Positions 1 to 9,085 are shown, numbered from the stretch's first letter. The stretch is DNA of 64,000 nt from Achromobacter spanius (GCF_003994415.1 NZ_CP034689.1:4774001-4838000); one strand, 5' to 3'. Made by a program: numbers and translations. Notes: generated from the letters alone by a model not told the origin.

Positions 1-127
1 CGCGCTGGCCAGCGGCACCGAGCCTGCGTTGAGCGTGACCGACAACGTACGAACGATGGCGCTGGTCGAGGCCGCGTATACGTCCATCGCCGAAGGCCGC
101 ACAGTACGGCTGCCGGCTGTTGAATAA
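1..127 (+). CDS. C-terminal end of a Gfo/Idh/MocA-type oxidoreductase (partial)
   Basis: Only the last 41 codons are inside the window, read from base 2 to a TAA at 125-127. The peptide ends in a stretch with NVRTMALVEAAYTS and EGRTV. This is the usual closing helix of NAD(P)-dependent sugar or inositol dehydrogenases of the Gfo/Idh/MocA family, where active genes end with an ALVEAAYRSAxxGR-like segment. It lies 31 bases before the TIM-barrel epimerase gene on the same strand, so it is probably part of the same catabolic operon. The catalytic domain is outside the window, so substrate and cofactor cannot be judged. The family call rests on the tail alone. Confidence 0.65.
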   Translation, partial: ALASGTEPALSVTDNVRTMALVEAAYTSIAEGRTVRLPAVE

Positions 128-158
128 CCAGTCATAAAAACAGACGGAGACAAACATC

Positions 159-1073
159 ATGATTCAGACCGGAATCTTCTCGGGCTATTTTCCCTATGAG
201 CTGGAGCGCACCGCCAAGGTGATTCGCTCGCACGGCTTCAACACCGTGCAGCTGGACCTGCATTTCAAGGACATGGAGCTCGGCCCGGGGCAGTTGACCG
301 CGCAGAAATGCACCCAGATCCGCGACACCTTCCGCAACTACAACCTGCCGGTGTCCTGCATCTCGGCCTATACCAATATCGTTCACCCCGATCCCGCCGA
401 GCGCCAACGCCGCAACGGCTATCTCAAAGAGATCCTTACGCACGCGCGCCAGTTGGGTTCGCCTTACGTGATCTCGGAAACCGGCACCTTCGCCACCGAC
501 AGCGACTGGGTACATCACCCCAAGAACAAGACCGAGGAAGGCTGGGACCAGTGTCGCGCGGTGATCGCCGAGCTGTCGCAACACGCCTATGACCATGGCG
601 CGGTGTTCCTGCTTGAGACCTATGTGAACAACGTGGTGGGATCCGTCGAGGAAACGCTGCGCATGTTCGCCGAGGTGGATCACCCCGGCCTTGGCCTCTT
701 GATGGATCCCACGAACTACTTCGAAGCGCACAACATCGACCAGATGGACCGCACGCTCAATCAAGTGTTCGACGCGCTGTCCGACAAAATCTGCATCGCG
801 CATGCCAAGGACGTGAAGCGTTCGGGCGATGACAAGTCGGAAAAGCACAGCGACATTGGTGACGAGGGCGCGGCCGAGAGCCATACCTTCCGTGGCGTGG
901 GCGAGATCGAGCTGCCGGCGCCGGGCCTGGGCGCGCTGAATTACGACCTGTACTTGCAGCGCCTGGCGAAGAAGCACCCCAACATTCCCATCATCATCGA
1001 GCACTTGACCGAAGACGACGTGCCGCGCGCCAAGACCTTCCTGGACGAGCGGCTGCGCGCGAACGGCCTGTAG
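159..1073 (+). CDS. Sugar phosphate isomerase/epimerase (xylose isomerase-like TIM barrel)
   Basis: A 304-residue cytoplasmic protein of the AP-endonuclease-2/xylose-isomerase-like TIM-barrel family, which isomerises or epimerises sugars and keto-sugars with a divalent metal. Likely metal and acid-base residues can be seen on successive strands: Glu in LLETYVNN, Asp in LLMDPTNYFE, His in CIAHAKD and Glu in IIIEHL near the C-terminus. Length is normal for the family. The ATG follows an ACGGAGA ribosome site. Neighbours are a Gfo/Idh/MocA oxidoreductase and a DUF4432 aldose-epimerase-like protein, so a role in oxidised sugar or polyol breakdown is likely. The exact substrate cannot be read from the sequence. 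Confidence 0.85.
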   Translation: MIQTGIFSGYFPYELERTAKVIRSHGFNTVQLDLHFKDMELGPGQLTAQKCTQIRDTFRNYNLPVSCISAYTNIVHPDPAERQRRNGYLKEILTHARQLGSPYVISETGTFATDSDWVHHPKNKTEEGWDQCRAVIAELSQHAYDHGAVFLLETYVNNVVGSVEETLRMFAEVDHPGLGLLMDPTNYFEAHNIDQMDRTLNQVFDALSDKICIAHAKDVKRSGDDKSEKHSDIGDEGAAESHTFRGVGEIELPAPGLGALNYDLYLQRLAKKHPNIPIIIEHLTEDDVPRAKTFLDERLRANGL

Positions 1074-1198
1074 GCCGCCTGCCGCAACACAGGCGCACCG
1101 CGAGGCACCCTTCCATCAGGCCCGCGGCGCGCCTGCGAACACGATTCTGAACACCGACACCGGCAAACGCGCACCCGCGCCTTTGCCAGGGAGAACTC

Positions 1199-2377
1199 AT
1201 GCCTGACATTTACGGAACCTGGATGACGCGCCGCGACGTGGAGGCGCGCACCGGGCAGCTTGCGCAGTTTGCCGGCGTGCGCCTGATGACGCTGGACGAC
1301 GGGCTGGAGCGCGGTATCCGCATGCTGGAGTTCCGCAGCGGCACGGGCCTGCGTTTTACGGTGCTGGTGGATCGCGCGATGGACATCGCCGACTGCGAAT
1401 ACCGCGGCTTCGCCATGGGATGGCAGTCGCCGTCGGGCTTTCGGCATCCCGGCCTGCATGACTATGAAGGCGAAGGCGGACTGGGCTGGATGCGCTCGTT
1501 CTCGGGCCTCATGATCACCTGCGGGCTGGACCACATTCTGTTCATGTACGACGCACCGGCCGACAACTATGTGTATGGCCCGCGCAAGACCGCCAAGCAG
1601 TCCATCCATGGCCGCGTGGGCACCATTCCGGCGCGCCTGTCCGGCTACGGCGAACGCTGGGACGGCGATCGCTGCGTGCTGTGGGCGGAAGGCGTCGTAA
1701 GCCAGGGCACCGTGTTTGGCGAACACCTGGAACTGCACCGCCGCATCGAGATCGAGGTGGGCACCAACGACATCAAGCTGTCGGATCGCGTGGTGAATCG
1801 CGGCTTCTACCGCACGCCGCACATGCTCTGCTATCACATCAACCTGGGCTATCCGGTGCTGGACGCCGACTCGCGCTATCTGGCGCCGATCCGCGATGTG
1901 GTGTGGGCCGCGCACGAGCAAACCTACCGCGAGCAGGGCGTGGGCTACCGCCGCATGCCGGCGCCGCAGTTGGGCTTTCATGAGCAGGTGTGGCAGCACG
2001 AGATGGCCGCCGCCGACGACGGCAGCGTCCCCGTAGCCCTGGTCAACGACAAGCTGGGCCTGGGCATGCAGGTCAGCACCTTCAAGCATCAATTCCCTTG
2101 CCAGTATCAATGGCAGAACCTGCAATCAGGCCAGTATGCGATGGGCATCGAGCCCTCAACCAACCATGTGCTGGGTCAGGGCGCGGCGCGTGAACGCAAC
2201 GAGCTCATCTGGCTTGAGCATGGCGAAGAGCGCCGCTACGACACCACGTTCAGCGTGCTGGGCTCGGCCGCCGATATCGCGGCATGCGAAGCACGCATCC
2301 GTGCGATCGCGGTGCAGCCCGAAGCCGATTATCCGCCGTTGTCGGGCCGCTTTGCGCCCATCGCGGGGCGCACATGA
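1199..2377 (+). CDS. DUF4432 / aldose 1-epimerase-like protein
   Basis: A 392-residue protein with the galactose-mutarotase beta-sandwich character of the DUF4432 family. It has RFTVLVDRAMDIADC near the N-terminus, a central HGRVGTIPAR segment with a likely catalytic His, and MGIEPSTNHVLG towards the end, which is typical of these proteins. Family members interconvert sugar anomers or act on related carbohydrates; the substrate here is unknown. There is no signal peptide, so it is cytoplasmic. The stop codon overlaps the ATG of the following dehydrogenase by four bases (ATGA), which implies translational coupling. A GGGAGAA ribosome site precedes the start. Confidence 0.8.
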   Translation: MPDIYGTWMTRRDVEARTGQLAQFAGVRLMTLDDGLERGIRMLEFRSGTGLRFTVLVDRAMDIADCEYRGFAMGWQSPSGFRHPGLHDYEGEGGLGWMRSFSGLMITCGLDHILFMYDAPADNYVYGPRKTAKQSIHGRVGTIPARLSGYGERWDGDRCVLWAEGVVSQGTVFGEHLELHRRIEIEVGTNDIKLSDRVVNRGFYRTPHMLCYHINLGYPVLDADSRYLAPIRDVVWAAHEQTYREQGVGYRRMPAPQLGFHEQVWQHEMAAADDGSVPVALVNDKLGLGMQVSTFKHQFPCQYQWQNLQSGQYAMGIEPSTNHVLGQGAARERNELIWLEHGEERRYDTTFSVLGSAADIAACEARIRAIAVQPEADYPPLSGRFAPIAGRT

Positions 2378-3135
2378 GCGCGCGCTTCTCTTTGCAAGGC
2401 CGCCGCGTGCTTTACACGGGCGCGGCGGGCGGCTTCGGTGTGGACACCACGCTTGCACTACTGGAAGCGGGCGCCCGCGTGATCGCGCTCGACAACCACG
2501 CCGGGCATATCGATCGCTTGCGCAGCACCGTGCCCGCGCGGCTTTCCGACCAGCTTCACGTCCTGCAGGCAGACCTTGCCGACGCCAGCGCGTTGCAGTC
2601 GCACCTGGAGCAGTTGACCGCCGAGGGCCCGATTGATGTCGTCATCAACAACGCGGCGATCTACCCTTCGCGCCCGTTCGAGGAATACAGCGACGCAGAG
2701 CTGGCGCGCGTGCACCGCGTGAACGTGGAGGCGGCGATTCAGATCATCCGCGCGGCGTTGCCCGGCATGCGCGAGCAGCAATGGGGCCGCGTGATCAATA
2801 TCTCGTCGATCACGCTGTCCGGCGGCTGGGAAAACCTGCTGCCCTACGTGCAATCCAAGGGCGCGATGGTGGGCGCCACGCGCGCCTTCGCCCGCGAATT
2901 CGGCAAGTGGGGCATCACCGTCAACGCCATCTCGCCGGGCGCGTTTCCCACCGACGCCGAGAAGATCCATCCCGACCCCGAGGGCTACAACCGCATGGTG
3001 CTTGAACGCCAGTCGGTGAAGCGCCGTGGGCACGCAGGCGACATCGCCGCGGCCATCGTTTTCCTTGCCTCGGACGAGGCGGGTTTCATTTCCGGACAGA
3101 CGCTGGCAGTTGACGGCGGCTGGGTCATGCATTGA
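2374..3135 (+). CDS. SDR family NAD(P)-dependent oxidoreductase
   Basis: A 253-residue classical short-chain dehydrogenase. The dinucleotide-binding motif TGAAGGFG lies at about residues 13-20, the NNAA motif follows the fourth strand, and the catalytic Ser (NISSI) and Tyr-x-x-x-Lys (YVQSK) are in place. The C-terminal half carries SPGAFPTDAEK and a standard FISGQTLAVDGG ending. The start is the ATG inside the overlapping ATGA of the previous gene. An upstream in-frame codon exists but would add about 30 residues that do not look like an SDR. In context it probably oxidises a sugar-derived alcohol before CoA activation. Substrate not determined. Confidence 0.88.
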   Translation: MSARFSLQGRRVLYTGAAGGFGVDTTLALLEAGARVIALDNHAGHIDRLRSTVPARLSDQLHVLQADLADASALQSHLEQLTAEGPIDVVINNAAIYPSRPFEEYSDAELARVHRVNVEAAIQIIRAALPGMREQQWGRVINISSITLSGGWENLLPYVQSKGAMVGATRAFAREFGKWGITVNAISPGAFPTDAEKIHPDPEGYNRMVLERQSVKRRGHAGDIAAAIVFLASDEAGFISGQTLAVDGGWVMH

Positions 3136-3165
3136 CGCGCATCGGCGCACGCAGAGGGTAGAAGC

Positions 3166-4362
3166 ATGAGTATTCTTTCTGGCTACAAGGTTCTGGACTG
3201 CTCCATCGCCATGGCAGGGCCTTTCGCGGCGCAGCGCCTGGGCGACCTGGGCGCCGACGTGATCAAGATCGAGCCGCCCACCGGCGAATGGCAGCGGCAC
3301 GCGCCCGCTGGCGGCATCACGGGCAACAAGATCAACGTGTCCTTTCTCTCGCTGAACCGCAACAAGCGCTCGCTCGCGATTGATCTGAAGAGCGCCGGCG
3401 GCAAAGAGATCATCCAGAAGCTCGCGGCGCAGGCCGATGTGTTTATCCAGAACTATCGTCCGGGTGTCGCCGGCCGTCTGGGTGTGGACTACGAGACGCT
3501 GTCGGCGCTGAACCCGCGCCTGATCTATGTATCGATGTCGGGCTTCGGCGAAGACGGCCCCTATGCCACGCGCCCCGGTCAGGACCTGCTGTTGCAGGCG
3601 ATGTCGGGCGCCATGCTGTCGTCGGGTCGCGCGGGCGAAGCGCCACGCGCGGCAGGCCAGTATGTGGTCGACGCCGTCACCGCGTATTGCGCCTTTGAAG
3701 GCGTGCTGGCCGCGCTGCTGCATCGCGAGCGTACCGGCGAAGGCCAGAAGGTCGAGGTCAACATGCTGGATGCGATCACCACGATCCAGATGCAGGAGCT
3801 TTCGGTCTACACCGTGGGGCACAAGCCGCAGGTGCGCAGTGCCGAGCCGCATGCCCACGTGTACATCCGCGCGCCCTATGGCACCTTCGCGACCAGCGAC
3901 GGCTATCTGGCGCTTGCCATGCCCGACATGAACGTGCTGGCGCGCGTGACCGAAGAGCCGCGCCTGGCGGTGTACACCGACGAGCGCGACGGTTGGGAAA
4001 AGCGCGACGAGATCTATGCACTGGTGCGCGACACGCTCGCCAAGGCCTCCACGGCGGATTGGTTCGCCAAGCTGGATGCCGCCGGCATCTGGTGCAGCCC
4101 CGTCTATGGCTACGCCGATCTGGTCGACGATCCGCAGATCGCGCACAACGGCACCTTCGTCGAGTATGAACATCCGACCGAAGGCAAGATCAAGACACCG
4201 GGCTTTCCGATCCGCTTTTCCAAGACGCCAAGCCAGGTGCTGCGCGGCGCACCGCTTACCGGCCAACACACCGACGAAGTGCTGCGCGATTTTGGCTTCA
4301 GCGCCGACGAGATCGCCGCGCATGCGGCCTCGGGCGCGGTGCTGCGTGGAACCTCGGAATGA
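3166..4362 (+). CDS. CaiB/BaiF family (class III) CoA-transferase
   Basis: A 398-residue class III CoA-transferase, which moves CoA between organic acids through a covalent aspartyl-CoA intermediate. Family marks are VLDCSIAMAGPFAAQRLGDL and GADVIKIEPP at the N-terminus, RNKRSLAIDLK, and the nucleophile segment GQDLLLQAMSG with the likely catalytic Asp near residue 141. The large domain is complete and of normal length. It is coupled by an ATGA overlap to the solute-binding-like gene and is followed by an enoyl-CoA hydratase, so this part of the operon works on CoA thioesters. Acid substrate and CoA donor are unknown. Confidence 0.9.
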   Translation: MSILSGYKVLDCSIAMAGPFAAQRLGDLGADVIKIEPPTGEWQRHAPAGGITGNKINVSFLSLNRNKRSLAIDLKSAGGKEIIQKLAAQADVFIQNYRPGVAGRLGVDYETLSALNPRLIYVSMSGFGEDGPYATRPGQDLLLQAMSGAMLSSGRAGEAPRAAGQYVVDAVTAYCAFEGVLAALLHRERTGEGQKVEVNMLDAITTIQMQELSVYTVGHKPQVRSAEPHAHVYIRAPYGTFATSDGYLALAMPDMNVLARVTEEPRLAVYTDERDGWEKRDEIYALVRDTLAKASTADWFAKLDAAGIWCSPVYGYADLVDDPQIAHNGTFVEYEHPTEGKIKTPGFPIRFSKTPSQVLRGAPLTGQHTDEVLRDFGFSADEIAAHAASGAVLRGTSE

Positions 4363-5507
4363 GCGAACGCGCCCTGCCCTATCGTGGCCTGACCTGGGAC
4401 CACCCGCGCGGCTTCAATGCCCTGCACGCCGCCACCGCGCACAGGCCGCTGGTGCACTGGGACAAGCAGTCGCTCGAAGGCTTCGAATCGGCGCCCATCG
4501 CCGAACTGTGCGCCCGCTATGACCTGGTGGTGCTGGATCACCCGCATCTGGGCGAGGCCCTGGCGCACGATTGCCTGCAAGCGCTAGACACCGTGTTCGC
4601 GCCCGACGAGCTGGCGCGGATCGCGCGGGACAGCATCGGGCTGTCGTACGACAGCTATCGCATGGCCGATCGCCAATGGGCGCTGCCGCTGGATGCCGCC
4701 ACGCAGGTGATGGCCACGCGCGCCGATCGGCTCGACGGCCCCGTGCCGCGCACCTGGCGCGATGTGCTGACGCTGTCGCAACGCAGCGGCGCGGTCGCGC
4801 TCAGTTGGGGCGGTCCGCACCCGTTCCTGTCGCTGCTGTCGATCGCGGCCGCCATCGCGCCCGATACCGACCTGCGCCCGCACGGCGCCTGGCACGACGA
4901 GGCGACGCTTGCCGACGCGTGCGATGTGCTTAGCGAATTGGCGCGGCGCACGCCCGCGCACGCCCTGGCTTACAACCCGATCGCGCTGCTTGGCCACATG
5001 AGCTCGCGCGATGACATCGCGCTATGCCCGCTGGTCTATGGCTATGTGAACTACGCCACCGTAGCGGTGGCGAAACCGCTTACGTTCCGCGACGCGCCCG
5101 AGGCCGACGCGGGCAGGCCCGGCTCGATCCTCGGCGGCACCGGCATTGCGATATCCCGACGCTGCATCATGGGGCCGGAGTTGCGCGCGCATCTATTGTG
5201 GTTGCTCGCGGCCGATACCCAAAGCCGCTTCATCCCGCAGCATGAAGGACAGCCCAGCCATCGCGGCAGTTGGGCCGATGCGAACGTGAATGCGGCCAGC
5301 GGCAACTTCTATGCCAACACGGCCCGCACGCTCGAAGCCGCTTCGATCCGACCGCGACACGATGGCTACATCGCTTTCCAGAGCGAGGCCTCGCAGTTCC
5401 TGCGTGACGGCGTCGCCGCCCGCGCGCCCTCTCACTCATTGGCGCGCGGCCTGACTCAGCGCTTCCAGGCCAGCCTGGCCGCCGCCCCCAAGCACACCGC
5501 AACCTAA
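4359..5507 (+). CDS. Solute-binding-protein-like protein without signal peptide
   Basis: A 382-residue protein resembling ABC-transporter family 1 solute-binding proteins. It has RGLTWDHPRGFNAL at the N-terminus, a two-lobe pattern, and GSILGGTGIAISRRC in the second half, the position of the LGGxGxAIS loop in carbohydrate binders. It has no signal peptide, lipobox or hydrophobic N-terminal segment, starts directly with the conserved domain, and overlaps the CoA-transferase gene by four bases. It therefore appears to stay in the cytoplasm. No permease or ATPase gene is next to it. It may have become a ligand sensor, chaperone or enzyme subunit of the CoA pathway; this is an inference. Confidence 0.65.
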   Translation: MSERALPYRGLTWDHPRGFNALHAATAHRPLVHWDKQSLEGFESAPIAELCARYDLVVLDHPHLGEALAHDCLQALDTVFAPDELARIARDSIGLSYDSYRMADRQWALPLDAATQVMATRADRLDGPVPRTWRDVLTLSQRSGAVALSWGGPHPFLSLLSIAAAIAPDTDLRPHGAWHDEATLADACDVLSELARRTPAHALAYNPIALLGHMSSRDDIALCPLVYGYVNYATVAVAKPLTFRDAPEADAGRPGSILGGTGIAISRRCIMGPELRAHLLWLLAADTQSRFIPQHEGQPSHRGSWADANVNAASGNFYANTARTLEAASIRPRHDGYIAFQSEASQFLRDGVAARAPSHSLARGLTQRFQASLAAAPKHTAT

Positions 5508-5517
5508 GGATGTCGAC

Positions 5518-6288
5518 GTGAGCGCACTCGTCAATCTCAGTATCGATGGCCATGTCGCCATCATCGAACTCAATCGTCCCGAGAAGCTGAACGCAATGAC
5601 GCCCGAGATGGCCGACCTGCTGATCGCGGCAGTGGAGCAATGCAACACCGACCCGCAGGTGCGCGCGGTGATTCTGACCGGCGCGGGCCCCAAGGCCTTC
5701 TGCGCCGGCTCGGACATTACCGAGCTTGACCGCTACGCCACGCCCTGGGATTTTCGCAATCGGCTCGACTACTGCGACTGCGTGCGCATGTTGAAGAAGC
5801 CCACGGTGGCGGCGATCAACGGCTATACCTTCGGCGGTGGCCTCGAGATGGCGTTGGCCTGCGATATCCGCATCGCCTCCGACAACGCGCGCCTGGGCGC
5901 GCCCGAGATCAAGCTGGGCTGGATCGGCGGCGGCGGCATGACGGCGCAGCTTGTCCATGCGGTCGGCCCAAGCAACGCCGCACTGATGGTGCTGACCGGC
6001 GACCCCATCCGCGCCGAGCAGGCGCTGGCCTGGGGCCTGGTAAGCGAGGTGGTGCCGCAGGAGCAGTTGCGCGAACGCGCACAAGCGCTTGCCGCCACCA
6101 TCGCTTCGCGCGCGCCTATCGCGGCCGAGACGGCACGCGTCAACCTGCGCGCCGCGCTGTCGATGCCGCTAGAGAAGGCCGTGGAATACGAGCGCGATCT
6201 GCAAGCGATCTGCTTCGCCACCGCCGACGCCAAGGAAGGCCGGAAGGCATTTGAAGAAAAGCGCGCGCCGAAGTTCGAGCGGCGCTGA
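5518..6288 (+). CDS. Enoyl-CoA hydratase/isomerase (crotonase) family protein
   Basis: A 256-residue crotonase-fold enzyme. Oxyanion-hole segments are KAFCAGSDI at about residue 60 and NGYTFGGGLEMALACD near residue 102. A Glu that can act as general base lies in GAPEIKLGW. Members hydrate, isomerise or hydrolyse acyl-CoA substrates. The start is GTG, preceded by AAGGA at 5506-5510; the nearby ATG at 5510 runs straight into a stop, so it can be excluded. It is the last gene of the operon, ten bases after the solute-binding-like gene. Together with the CoA-transferase it indicates processing of an unsaturated or hydroxylated acyl-CoA. Confidence 0.88.
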   Translation: MSALVNLSIDGHVAIIELNRPEKLNAMTPEMADLLIAAVEQCNTDPQVRAVILTGAGPKAFCAGSDITELDRYATPWDFRNRLDYCDCVRMLKKPTVAAINGYTFGGGLEMALACDIRIASDNARLGAPEIKLGWIGGGGMTAQLVHAVGPSNAALMVLTGDPIRAEQALAWGLVSEVVPQEQLRERAQALAATIASRAPIAAETARVNLRAALSMPLEKAVEYERDLQAICFATADAKEGRKAFEEKRAPKFERR

Positions 6289-6354
6289 CGGGTTGGGGAC
6301 GCCCCAACAATTGCGCGACGAGTCGGGAGGCAGACCCTTGGCTGCCACCCGACC

Positions 6355-7740
6355 CTACTTCACCAGCGCGTTCTTGACCAACACGCCATCCTTGATGATC
6401 AGCAGAAATTTACGCTCGGCATCGCCGATCAGCGATAAGTCCTGCAACGGGTTGCCGTCGACCAAAATCAGGTCTGCCAGTGCACCTTCTCGAACCTCGC
6501 CCAGGTTGCCGCGATACGGATTGCGTGCGCCAGACAATTTCAGCAGCTGCGCATTGCCACTAGTGGCCATCGTGAGCACTTGTGCGGGCGTGTACCAGCG
6601 CCCAAGGCTTGCCAGTATTTTCCCCTGTTGCTCAGCCAACTGGCTTGAAAACAAGATGTCGGTACCAAACGCGGTCTTCAACTGATGCTTGATCGCCAGC
6701 TTGTACGTGCGATCCGTGCCAGCGAATACCTCCAGTGCTTTTTCCCGCTCGTCGGAGCCAGGAGGAAACACGTCCGCAAGCGCATCGGGAAACGGCTGCG
6801 TGCTTAGCCAGGCGCCCGAGCGAGCGAGCATTGCAGCGGTTTCGTCGTCCATCAAACTGCCATGCTCGATGCTACGAACGCCCGCTTTGAGCGCGCGCTG
6901 TATCGCCGCCGGCGTGTACGCGTGTACCGATACATAAGTGCCCCAGTCCGTTGCAGCGGCAACTGCCGCGCTTAACTCGGCTTCCGTGAACGTCACCACA
7001 TCAAGCGGACTGTGTGGTGACGACACGCCTCCCCCTCCAGTCAGCTTGATCTGCGTGGCGCCTCGCATCAGTTGTTCGCGGGTGCGCAGGCGCACTTCGT
7101 CCGGGCTGTCGGCAATGACGCTGTCGCCGACGATGTCATGACGCGACGCAGGCGCCCCCAACGTACGCGGCAGATCGCTCATGCTGCGAAAGTCGCCATG
7201 GCCGCTGGTTACGCTGATCATCGCACCCGAGGGATAGATACGCGGCCCCGGAATGACACCTTGATCAATCGCGGCTTTTAGCCCGAATACTGCGCCGCCT
7301 AGGTCACGCACGGTCGTGAATCCACGCATCAGCGTCTTTTCAGCTTCAACACCCGCCACCAAGTTCAAGTACCCGGTGTCTTGCGTCAGTGCCACCGCTA
7401 CCGGCACACCGACGAACATGCTATGCCAGTGCGCATCGATCAACCCAGGCATCAACGTCCGTCCGCCGGCGTCGATGACCCTTGCACCGTCCACGTTGAT
7501 TTTTTGGCGCGATATCTGCGCAATGACGGAGCCGCGCAGCAGCACATTGCTGGGTTCGGACAGATCCGGCGATATGCCATCAAAGATGCGCGCGTTTTCG
7601 ATCAGAACCGGGGGGTCGTTCTGACGGGGCGAGGCCAGTGCCGCGGGGGGCGCCGCGGCATTCTCGTGGGACAACGCAACGTTGTTGGACGCGAAAAACA
7701 GCGTCGCGGCGCACAGAAGAACTGCGGGTTTAACGTCCAT
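6355..7740 (-). CDS. Exported amidohydrolase family protein
   Basis: A 461-residue metal-dependent hydrolase with an N-terminal signal peptide (hydrophobic AVLLCAATLFFAS core). Amidohydrolase marks are LMPGLIDAHWHSMF with the HxH metal pair, a likely carbamylated Lys in IKLTGGGG, VHAYTP and SIEHGSLMD with the two further His, and Asp in FGTDILFS. The TLMPGLID and NPLQDLSLI segments belong to the composite domain that folds from both ends. It resembles Xaa-Pro or acyl-amino-acid hydrolases and imidazolonepropionase-like exported enzymes. It faces the upstream operon tail to tail and is divergent from the alcohol dehydrogenase. Substrate unknown. Confidence 0.85.
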   Translation of the reverse strand: MDVKPAVLLCAATLFFASNNVALSHENAAAPPAALASPRQNDPPVLIENARIFDGISPDLSEPSNVLLRGSVIAQISRQKINVDGARVIDAGGRTLMPGLIDAHWHSMFVGVPVAVALTQDTGYLNLVAGVEAEKTLMRGFTTVRDLGGAVFGLKAAIDQGVIPGPRIYPSGAMISVTSGHGDFRSMSDLPRTLGAPASRHDIVGDSVIADSPDEVRLRTREQLMRGATQIKLTGGGGVSSPHSPLDVVTFTEAELSAAVAAATDWGTYVSVHAYTPAAIQRALKAGVRSIEHGSLMDDETAAMLARSGAWLSTQPFPDALADVFPPGSDEREKALEVFAGTDRTYKLAIKHQLKTAFGTDILFSSQLAEQQGKILASLGRWYTPAQVLTMATSGNAQLLKLSGARNPYRGNLGEVREGALADLILVDGNPLQDLSLIGDAERKFLLIIKDGVLVKNALVK

Positions 7741-7984
7741 AAGAGCTCCTTAGGGGCAGCGAACATGACGGAAACAACGCGGAAACAAGAGCGACGCTGA
7801 TCTTTCAGACAGATATTCCAGAGTGGCGGATTGGCTGTTGGTGCTCAAGGTAGCGATCCTGCGGATAGTTGACTTTGGTCAATTGGCGCGCGCTCTCAAG
7901 CACTAAGCTGCCAGAACTTCCCAATGCCATGCGGTACTGGTTGTGGACGTACACGCCATCGGCGCCGCTTTCGTGGAGATCAGT

Positions 7985-9085
7985 ATGACTGCCAAGATGA
8001 GAGCCGCCGTATTCGCGGGCCAGGACCGTGTCGAGATACGTGAAAAGCCCATTCCTGACGTGGGGCCCAATGACGCCTTGATGCGGATTACCACCACCAC
8101 GATCTGCGGAACCGATATTCACATCGTCAAGGGTGAATACCCGGTCAAAGAAGGCCTGACGATCGGTCACGAACCCGTCGGAACCATAGAAAAGCTTGGA
8201 ACCGCGGTACGAGGCTACACCGAAGGCCAACGCGTGATTGCCGGCGCGATCTGTCCCAGTTTCAACTCCTATGCAGCCCAAGACGGCGCGCCGTCTCAGG
8301 ACGGCACCTACCTGCTCGCCACGGGCATGTGCGGATGCCACGGGTACCGCGCCACGGCGGGATGGCGATTTGGCAACATGATAGATGGCGCCCAGGCGGA
8401 GTACCTGTTGGTGCCGGATGCCGAGGCCAATCTTGCGCCCGTGCCGGATGCGCTGAGCGACGAGCAGGTGCTCATGTGTCCGGACATCATGTCCACGGGT
8501 TTTAAAGGCGCCGAGAACGCCAATATCCGAATCGGCGATACGGTGGCGGTGTTTGCGCAGGGGCCGATCGGACTCTGCGCCACGGCCGGCGCCAGGTTGT
8601 TGGGCGCCACCACCATCATTGGGGTGGATGGAAACGCGCAGCGGCTGGCGATGGCGCAAGCCTGGGGCGCCGATGTCGTTCTGAATTTTCACGAGTGCGA
8701 TGTCGTTGAGGAAATCTTGCGGCTGACAGGCGGCAAGGGCGTCGACTCCGCGATTGAAGCCCTGGGGCAGCAGAGCACATTCGAATCGGCGTTGCGCGTC
8801 CTGAAACCTGGGGGCACCTTGTCCAGCCTGGGCGTCTATTCAAGCGACCTGACGATACCGGTTTCGGCTTTCGCGGCGGGCCTGGGCGATCACAGGATAA
8901 ATACCGCCCTATGCCCTGGCGGCAAGGAGCGGATGCGACGCCTGATGAATGTTCTGCAATCGGGACGGCTGGATCTGACGAAGATGGTCACGCACCGCTA
9001 CAGCCTGGACGACATCGCTCAGGCCTACGACTTATTCGCGAATCAGCGAGACAACGTATTGAAAGTGGCCATCCGGCCGTTCTGA
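7985..9085 (+). CDS. Zinc-dependent secondary alcohol dehydrogenase (isopropanol dehydrogenase type)
   Basis: A 366-residue medium-chain dehydrogenase. Catalytic zinc ligands are Cys in TICGTD, His-Glu in IGHEPVG, and Asp in CPDIMSTGFKGAE. This last segment and GLCPGGKERMRRL match the clostridial isopropanol dehydrogenase type. The four-cysteine structural zinc lobe is absent, also as in that group. After strand beta-2 of the Rossmann fold the sequence reads IIGVDGN; an Asp there favours NAD over NADP, whereas the clostridial enzymes have Gly-Ser-Arg. The chosen ATG has GGAG at 7975-7978; a longer in-frame start at 7943 has no such site. Divergent from the amidohydrolase gene. Confidence 0.85.
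   Translation: MTAKMRAAVFAGQDRVEIREKPIPDVGPNDALMRITTTTICGTDIHIVKGEYPVKEGLTIGHEPVGTIEKLGTAVRGYTEGQRVIAGAICPSFNSYAAQDGAPSQDGTYLLATGMCGCHGYRATAGWRFGNMIDGAQAEYLLVPDAEANLAPVPDALSDEQVLMCPDIMSTGFKGAENANIRIGDTVAVFAQGPIGLCATAGARLLGATTIIGVDGNAQRLAMAQAWGADVVLNFHECDVVEEILRLTGGKGVDSAIEALGQQSTFESALRVLKPGGTLSSLGVYSSDLTIPVSAFAAGLGDHRINTALCPGGKERMRRLMNVLQSGRLDLTKMVTHRYSLDDIAQAYDLFANQRDNVLKVAIRPF

Noticed and set aside
2458..4323. 621-codon open frame on the minus strand
   Set aside because: It is antisense to the SDR and CoA-transferase genes, has no domain, and such long shadow frames are expected at this GC content.
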